Source: Bacteroidota bacterium | GTDB lineage: Bacteria; Bacteroidota; Bacteroidia; Cytophagales; UBA9547 | Assembly (NCBI GenBank): GCA_004293915.1 | Contig: RDZG01000062.1 | Coordinates: 1 to 48,425 of the forward strand | Reading direction: 5' to 3' | DNA: 48,425 nt | Shown: positions 8,012-16,400 of the stretch, one piece after another | Position numbering within the stretch: position 1 is the first letter of the stretch | Layout of the letters: each line of letters begins with the position of its first letter | The notes under the pieces: model-generated | Databases searched by the model: none | What the model was told of the DNA's origin: nothing | The model's input: the letters and a program-made list of their open reading frames with translations, nothing else | Program-made: the position numbers and the translations under genes

Positions 8012-9988
8012 CTAATATTTCAATAAATCAAGCAATTTTTGTTTTAGCCTATTTTTGGGCAAAAAGTTTTCTTCGAGTTCTTTTGCAAATGGTACTGGCG
8101 TGTCTAAACTACCTAAGCGAAACACAGGTGCATCGAGCGAAGTGAAACAATTTTCGGCAATTTCGGCAGCAATTTCGGCAGCAATACTGCCTGTTAATGT
8201 ATCTTCTGTGAGTACTAAAACTTTACCTGTTTTGCGTACCGATTCAAAAACCAATAGTTTATCCCAAGGCAAAAGTGTACGCAAATCCACAATTTGAGCA
8301 TCAATATTTTCGAGTTCGGCAACATCTAAAGCCCAATGGACTCCCATTCCGTATGTAATTATCGTAAGTTCATTCCCCTCTCTTACAACTTTTGCTTTGC
8401 CAATTGGCGTATAAAAATCTTCTTCAGGCACATTATCTTTTATGCTACGATACATGGCTTTGTGTTCAAAAAACAAAACTGGATTTTGGTCGGCAACGGC
8501 ACTATTGAGTAAACCTTTTGCATCTTTTGGCGAAGACGGATATACAATTTTTAAGCCTGGTGTATGAAAAAAATATCCTTCTGGCGATTGAGAATGAAAC
8601 GGACCTGCCCCAACTCCGCCACCTGTTGGCAGACGAATAACCACATCTGCAACTTGCCCCCAACGGTAATGCGATTTTGCTAAGTTGTTGATAATCTGTG
8701 AAAAAGCATTGCTAACAAAATCAGCAAACTGAATTTCTACTATCGATTTGCAATTATTTATGGCTAAACCAAGCGAAGCCCCCACCAAAACCGATTCCGA
8801 AAGTGGTGTGTTTTTTATTCGCTCTTTACCAAATTTCTCTACTAAGCCTTCTGTTACTTTAAAAACTCCACCAAACTCTGCCACATCTTGCCCATAAAGC
8901 ACCAAGTTTTGATATTTTTCTAAATTATATACCAACGCTTGTTGAATAGCGTCTATAAACCGAATTTCGCTTCCGTTTGAAAAATCATTTTCGGTATCAA
9001 TCTGATTATGAGAGGCATATATGTCTTTAACTTCATTTTCAAAATTAGTAATTTTTGAATTTTTATCATCTACAATTTTAAATGCGAGTTCAATTTCTTC
9101 TTTTATTTCGGATTTAAAAGCATCGATACTATTTGGAGTAAGCACAAATTCGTCTATCAAATATTTTTCAAAACGTGCAATAGGATCTTTTGCTTTCCAT
9201 TTTTCGAGCAAGTCTGGCGAAACAAAGTTATTATCTGCACCTTCTTCGTGTCCACGCATGCGAAAAGTGATGGCTTCTACCAAAACTGGACGAGGATTAT
9301 TTCTAATATTTTGTGCCATTTGCGAAATCACATCATAGACTTCCAAAATATTATTTCCATCTACTTGCAAAGCATCTATTCCATAGCCAGGTGCTTTATC
9401 AATAATAGTTGAGCAGTTAAATTGCTCATTTACAGGTGTAGAAAGACCAAAACCATTGTTTTCGACCACAAAAATAATAGGCAAACTCCAAACCGCAGCC
9501 AAATTGAGTGCTTCGTGAAAATCGCCTTCGCTTGTGGCACCTTCGCCACAAATCACAACTGTAGCCTTGGCTTTTGATTGCAACAAATTGCCATACGCAA
9601 CCCCACAAGCCACTGGCAATTGGGCAGCCATGTGCGAAATCATAGCACCAATATAATGTTCTTTTGATCCAAAATGAAACGAACGTTCCCTACCTTTTGT
9701 AAATCCTTCGGCTTTGCCTTGCCATTGGGCATAGAGTTTTTGGAGCGGCAAATTACGATTTACAAACACTCCTAAATTGCGATGTGAAGGAAAAATCCAT
9801 TCATCGGCTTGCAACCCAATGGCGATGCCAGCCGAAATGGCTTCTTGCCCCCAAGCCGAAAACCATTTGTTTATTTTGCCTTGTCGCACCAATAAAATCA
9901 TTTTTTCCTCTATCAATCGAGGTTTTAAAATGCCTTTATAAAGGTTGACTAAAAGTTCGTTAGAAAAATTTTTTCGGTTAAAAACCAT
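8012..9988 (-). CDS. Fused E1 alpha-beta subunit of a 2-oxoacid (branched-chain type) dehydrogenase
   Basis: A 658-residue fusion of E1 alpha (about 1-310) and E1 beta (about 335-658), joined by a charged linker. The alpha part has the thiamine diphosphate/Mg motif as GEGATSEGDF (148-157) to VENNGFG (175-181), and PSHRNLG. The beta part has YGQDVAEFGGVFKVTEGL, NTPLSESVLVGASLGLA and RLPTGGGVGAGPFHSQS. The complex oxidatively decarboxylates 2-oxoacids, probably branched-chain or pyruvate-like, passing the acyl group to lipoyl-E2. No E2 gene is in the window; an E3 (lpdA) lies 19 kb away. ATG 9988 follows a TAGATTTG -7 box on the minus strand. The substrate range cannot be fixed from sequence alone. 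Confidence 0.9.
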   Translation of the reverse strand: MVFNRKNFSNELLVNLYKGILKPRLIEEKMILLVRQGKINKWFSAWGQEAISAGIAIGLQADEWIFPSHRNLGVFVNRNLPLQKLYAQWQGKAEGFTKGRERSFHFGSKEHYIGAMISHMAAQLPVACGVAYGNLLQSKAKATVVICGEGATSEGDFHEALNLAAVWSLPIIFVVENNGFGLSTPVNEQFNCSTIIDKAPGYGIDALQVDGNNILEVYDVISQMAQNIRNNPRPVLVEAITFRMRGHEEGADNNFVSPDLLEKWKAKDPIARFEKYLIDEFVLTPNSIDAFKSEIKEEIELAFKIVDDKNSKITNFENEVKDIYASHNQIDTENDFSNGSEIRFIDAIQQALVYNLEKYQNLVLYGQDVAEFGGVFKVTEGLVEKFGKERIKNTPLSESVLVGASLGLAINNCKSIVEIQFADFVSNAFSQIINNLAKSHYRWGQVADVVIRLPTGGGVGAGPFHSQSPEGYFFHTPGLKIVYPSSPKDAKGLLNSAVADQNPVLFFEHKAMYRSIKDNVPEEDFYTPIGKAKVVREGNELTIITYGMGVHWALDVAELENIDAQIVDLRTLLPWDKLLVFESVRKTGKVLVLTEDTLTGSIAAEIAAEIAENCFTSLDAPVFRLGSLDTPVPFAKELEENFLPKNRLKQKLLDLLKY

Positions 9989-10025
9989 TTTTAGCTTAAA
10001 GAATATCGATTTTGTATTTCAACCA

Positions 10026-10033
10026 CAAATCTA
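10026..10033 (-). promoter_or_regulatory. -7 promoter box for the E1 dehydrogenase gene
   Basis: On the minus strand this reads TAGATTTG, matching TAnnTTTG, 37 bases before the ATG. No clear -33 TTG is seen. Confidence 0.5.
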
Positions 10034-10386
10034 CACCAAAAGAAGTAAAAATATAATATCGAGCTAATTTATGCAAATAAATGTTTTGATAAGTTTTCTG
10101 TTAGTTTGCAATCTGAGCTTTATTTATAACTGAAAAAGTAAACACTTACTAAACTTACATTTTGTTTTGTATAATTTGTTTACAAATTGGAAGTAATGTG
10201 TGATTGTAATAAAAAAATATTGTAATTAATTTGTTAGAAACTAAGACAAGTAAAACGAGGTCAATTAGGGTAAATGACATTGACAATAAACCTCAAAACC
10301 AGAAATTTTGATAGGTTACTTTTTGTATTTTTTAGTTATTAACTGTAATATTGTCGATAAAGCACATAAATATTTCGACTAATTAC

Positions 10387-10394
10387 TATATTTG
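10387..10394 (+). promoter_or_regulatory. -7 promoter box for the giant surface protein gene
   Basis: TATATTTG, an exact TAnnTTTG match, ends 39 bases before ATG 10434. The TTG inside this box (10392) opens the longest reading frame but cannot be the start if the box is a promoter. Confidence 0.65.
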
Positions 10395-10433
10395 GGTTGG
10401 ATTTGCCATAAAACACCTGTTTTTACCATGCGT

Positions 10434-13400
10434 ATGAAAAAAATCTTATTTTTGTTAAGCAGTATTGTTTCTTTTTTTGCTGTTGCACAATTTCCGCAGC
10501 CAGTGTTGAGAATGCTATTTGATGCTTTAAATGGATATAATAATATAAATACAACTTCAGGTGTATCTAATGGGGTATTTAGTGGTGCAGGTGCGCAAAT
10601 TTCTGACAGGTGTGGTGTTTCAAACAATAGTTTTAATTTTTTTTATGCAGGTGGTGGAAATCATGTAGTTGTTACAAATGACCCACAATTGGATATACTA
10701 AATCAGTTTACAATTTCATTTTGGTTAGAAACTTATAATGGCGCAAGTAGGTATGTTGTTTCTAAGCCTCCTTATTATCTATATGCCATTGGGACTGGAG
10801 AAATCTTTCAATCAATTACTGGGATAGGTAGTACTACAACAGGAATAGTTACTCCCAATGGAGGTTGGAATCATTATGTAATTTCAAAAAATTCTTCAAA
10901 TATTTTTTCATATTATCTAAATGGTAGTTTAATAGGCAGCAATTTTTTAAATACATTAACATCTAGTACAAATTTGTTAATTAACGGGTTTTCTACGGAT
11001 GGGTTGACTTCTTCATCACTTCATATGAACGGGACTATGAATGATTTTTCGTTTTTTAATCAATATTTATCTGCAAATGAAGTTTTAAAATGGTATAAAT
11101 CTTCACAAGTAAACCAACCTTTAACTTTTTCAGTATGTCCTAGTGGTACAAATTCAATCTTGTTACCATTAAATATTTTATTTGGAGCAAATTATTCTAT
11201 TACTGGTTGGTTTAAAAATGGGACAAACTTAGGTTTGACGACAACTTCAATATCTTTATCTTCTGCTGATATAGGAAGTATAATTTCTATAACTGGATTA
11301 AGTTCATGCGGTTCTTTTGAATCAAACTCAACTACAGTAGTAGGCGGTGTATTCCCGTCTCCTACAATAACAGGTATCTCAGGCACTAGCAACACCCGTT
11401 GTAACAATACTTCTACCACTATTACTTGCTCTGCTGTTGGCAACTCGCTTTCGTATAAATGGCTCAAAAATGGAAGTGTAATTGGTGCAGCTACCGATGG
11501 GGGAGTGTATAAAAACTTCAATACAGCCACATTATCCATCACTGGCTTTCCTACATCATTGGTTGGTACAGCACAAGATTTTACTTGCTCAGTAACAGGG
11601 CTTTGCGATGGAGTCTTGTCTGCCATTTATACAATTAGTATTACAGGTGTTCCAACGTTTTCGGGGTTGAGTTTAGGTGCTTCGGAGTGTGTAGGTCAGC
11701 CATATACACTTTCTGCCACGGGCATATATGCCAATACCTACCGTTGGCGTAGAGGCTTTTCGCTTACCGATGGCGTTTCTGATGGAGGCATTTATACCAA
11801 TGCAACTACACAAACTTTGTCTATTTCTGCTTTGCCTGGTAACAGTACTTCAACCGTTTTAGGATACACTTTGAGAGCTTTTGGAACTTGTGGCACCACT
11901 ACTTCGTCTGTTATTTCTATAACCGTAAATGGAATTACGAGTATTTCGGGTCCAGCTACTAATACAAATTATTGTTTAGGAAATACAAAAACTATTTCTG
12001 TTACCACAAATGCTGGTGTTGGAATAACATATCAGTGGGGAATGTGGGATAATACTTTATCTACATATACTCCAATTTTTAATAACACATTTATAGCTGG
12101 AGTTGGAACAGTAAATGGTGTAAACGCCTCAGGTTTGAGTATTAGTGGTATGTTATCAACTATTTCTGATGTCTTTATTGCAACTGCTACTGGCGTTTGT
12201 GGTAGTTATCAATCATCAGTTGCTGGGTTTACAATGTCTAATCCTATTACTGCAACAGTGCCATCTGGAGTTACTGTATGTAATAATAGCACTGCCACTT
12301 TTGTTGCAACTATAACTGGTACACCTTCAGCAATGATTTGGTTAGAGTCTACCAATTTAGGAGCAAGTTATTCTCCTTTGTCTGGCGAAACAAGTTCAAT
12401 ATATTCAGATACTAAAACAACAGGCGATGATAATAAAAGATATGCTTTATCGCTAACAGGGTTTTGTGGTAGTTTTACAACAACTGGAACAATTTTAAAT
12501 GTTCAAAATAATACTTCTATTACCACAGTAGTTAGTCCACTCATTTGCCAAGGTACATCAGGTGTTGTTACAGTTACAGCCATTTCTGTAAATCCTGTTT
12601 ATCAATGGTACAAAAACAGTGTATCTATCACATCGGCAACTGATGGAGGCATTTATGGTACAAGTTTTACAACAGTAGGATTAAACATTGCAAATGTTCC
12701 ACTTAGCCTAAATGGTGCAAATCTATATGCAACTGTTGATGGCGAATGTGGAGGTGTGCAAATTTCTCCAACTGTAACAATTAATGTTGGCACAACTGTA
12801 GGAATAAGTGCAAATCCACCATTAACTTTTACAACTTGCTTAGGATTATCAACTTTTGTAAATGCTTTAGCTACAGGAACAGGAGTAAATTATCAGTGGC
12901 AATATTTTTTTAGCTCGTGGCAAAATGTTACAAATGCAGGTGGTGCTTTTGCAGGAGCAACTTCAAATCAATTAACAGTAAGCAACTTTCCAAATACACT
13001 AAATGGAGTCAGCTTTAGGGTAAGTGTAACTGGAACTTGCGGAATTGGAATAGCTTCGCAAGTAAGTACTTTGCAAGTTAATTTCGGACCAAATATTTCT
13101 GTTTTTGGCTTAAAACCAAAATATTGTAATTATGATGATCCTGATATTTTAGAAGCATTTACTGACTTAAGTTTTCCTTTAAGTACAGTTGCTGGATTAT
13201 TTACAGCAATTAGTGGAGGTGCTGGACTTTCTATAACAGGTATGGGATTCAATAAGGCTGCATTTCGACCATTTGTTTATTCAAATACTACTCCAGTAGC
13301 GATTAGATATACCTCTGCCCCAAATGCTTTGGGATGTAGAAATATAACAACATTAACTTCAACCGTGTATTCTGTTTCTGGTTTTGGCCTGCAATTTGTA

Positions 13401-16400
13401 GGTTTAGGAGGTACATTTCCTAGCTCACAAACTTCGCCTGAAAATTTAGTGCTTACTGCAACAGGTGGTTTTCTTGGAACTAGCTCTTTTTTGGGAACTT
13501 TTCCTGGCATGAATCAATCTGGAGTTGTAGGAGATTTATTTTATCCCAACAATGTAAATCCAGCACCAAATATTGGTAACATTACTAAAGATGTTTATAT
13601 CACTGGACAATTTACAGAATCGGTTTCTGGATGCTCTGCAATGATAGTATCAACAGTAAGTGTGTTTTTCCCACAAAATAATTATGCTTTTATTCCACTT
13701 ATTACAACAAATGGTTATGTCGATTTACCCAATAAATCTTCATTTTGTAGTACAGATTATGCCATACGATTGATTTCATTTACTGGATTTCAAACACCAG
13801 AAAATTTGTTTTCAACAAGATGTCCTAGGAGTTTTGCATTATCTATAGCAGGTATTTCAAACTCTGTAATTGGTAGTAGTTTAGTTTTTGATGCCATTAC
13901 AGGAACAAATAGATTTGATATGAATAATTTTACTTTTATTCCAGGAAATTTATCTAATGGGAATTATATTTTGAATTATTATTTTGATCAAACCTCTTTT
14001 CTAAGTTCTTGTACAAATCCTAGAAACAGTCCCCAAATATATATACAAAACAATCAACAAATCGAGGTTTTTGCAAAACCTTCACCGCCAAATGTTAGTA
14101 GTGTTAGTGTGTGCGAAGATTTAATAAATATCAATCAGGTAATAAACGTTAGTGGTCTTGCTAATGAATATTATACAACTACTTCAACTTCAAGTATAAT
14201 TAGCTCACTAAGTGGATTAAACATTGTTACACTCCAACAATTAGGAATTTCGACAGCAAGTGGAGTTGGAAATTATTTATATTATGTTCGCCAATATGTT
14301 AATGGCTGTCCAAGCGATTTGAGTGTAATTACTGTTACAATTAGGTTAAAACCTACAAAACCTGTAATTACAACGAGTTTGCCACCAACTGGCGGATGTA
14401 TAAATAAAAATGTGAATGACAATTATTTTACATTATCAGCAAGTACTACTGGTGCAAATGGATATGATTGGGATATTAATCATAACAATGCACTACGTAA
14501 TAATAATTTCAATTTTGTTAATTCGGGCTTTTATACTGATTATTTTAGAACAAATGCTTTAGAACAGGTAATAACTGTTACAGCAAAGTCAATTTTAAAC
14601 AACTGTTACAGCGATCCTGAATTAAAGCTTATTTCGCTTAATGATTTGCCACCTATACCTACCGTTTCAAATTTTGATAATGGATGTTTAGATTTTAATA
14701 ATAATTTTTATCAATTACCAAAATTAAAATTTAGTGTCAATCACAATGAACCTGTAATATTTGAATCTCAATTTCAAGCACCAAATATTACAACTTTGCT
14801 TGGTTTTAGCTTAACTACATTTGATGGACTATCTAATCATGCCATTTCATTAAATCAAGTTGTAGTTACAACCACTGGGCAAATTGAACTTTTAAATTAT
14901 TTTGCTATAAGTTCTATTACAGGTTGTAAAAGCATCGTACCTATAAAATTAGCTAAAAATATTTTTAGTACTCCTAATCAACCCGTTTCTACACCTATTG
15001 ACATTTATTGCAATAGTTCAATGTATGGAGTAGTAACTGCTTCAGGTACAGCTATTAATTGGTATGGCGAGTCGAATGCAACAACAACTGGTTTAGCTAC
15101 TGGCACAATTTTTAATGTTTCATCTGTAATGCCAATGAATAGGTATCTTAAAAATATCCATACCGACACTTTGTTTTATGCCACACAAACTACCAATGGG
15201 TGTGAAAGTTCTACCACAGGAGTTAGATTTAGGATGTATGAACCATTTGTTTCTATGCCTATTTCAAGTACACCATTGACTGTTCCATATATTAATTTGC
15301 AATTTGGCACTCAGCCTTGCGAAGGAAATGCTGGCTATGCTTGGATTTATAACTACAGTAATAATGCAAATTTTAACCATCCACTTGCAGGGACTAAAGA
15401 TTTGATTATAAAAGATTATTTATACTTTAATAAAACGTTTTCTGGGAATAATTTATTTGAAAATGGCAACAATAGAATAGCTTACGAAATCGGGTCGTAT
15501 TCATTTGGACAAAACCCCAAATTTGATATTCAAGAAATATTTAAAACGCCATCTAACAAAATATGTAGTTCGGTTACTACTTTATCAGGATGGCAATTAG
15601 TTCAAAAACCTAGACCTACTCCTCCTGTTTTGAGAGATACGGCCTATTGTGTGCCAGGTTTAGTTGGGAACATTTTAGCTTTATCAACTGTTTCAGGTGG
15701 ATTTAATCCTATTTTCAAATGGAATGAATATAATATTGGGTCTTTACCAAAAACATATAACACTTTTTCATCAAACGATGTTATTCCAAAGGCTACTGTA
15801 ACAGGCTCTACGCTTACAGGATTTCATAAAAGTGTTTTTGCCACATCTATTTCTGTGCTAAACATCTCTGCCACAAACGATATTGCTGCCGATACAAGTA
15901 ATTACGAATATTATGTAACACAAGTTGTGGACGGATGCGAAAGCTTTGGTTCTACTATTCAAAAACTTAAGTTATATTATACTCCTGATTTACCAATAAC
16001 AACAAAAAAACAAGAATTTTGTAGTGGACAAACTATTCTTCCATTTGGCATTGTAATTACTCCAAATACAAAAAACACTCAAATTGACTGGTTTTCAACC
16101 ACAAGTTTGAACAGTATGGTTGCAACAAGTGTTACATCTTATTTGCCACCATTATCTTCAACGCTTGGTTGGACTAATACAACTACATCATATTTGGATT
16201 ATATAGGATATGTAACCGCTTTGCAGTATAAAAGAAATTATCCAAAGCTAAATTTTGCAGGTTGTAGAAGTTCTTTTGCAAGCGATACAATTAGAGTAAA
16301 AGCCAATCCACCTACTCCAACTTCTACAAAACTTGTTAAATATTGTCTTCAATTTGGTGGACTTTCTAATGTACTAACTGCAAATGGTATAGCAGGAATA

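Larger units (their letters stand above)
9989..10433. other. Divergent intergenic region between E1 and the giant surface protein gene
   Basis: About 445 bases, strongly AT-rich, with no open frame of note. It holds the minus-strand -7 box for E1 (10026-10033) and the plus-strand -7 box for the giant gene (10387-10394). Nothing else is recognisable in the 350 bases between them. Confidence 0.6.

Noticed and set aside
11192-11626. 144-residue minus-strand open frame, rich in Pro and Val
   Set aside because: A shadow of the Ser/Thr/Gly-rich repeats of the giant gene; no start context or motif.
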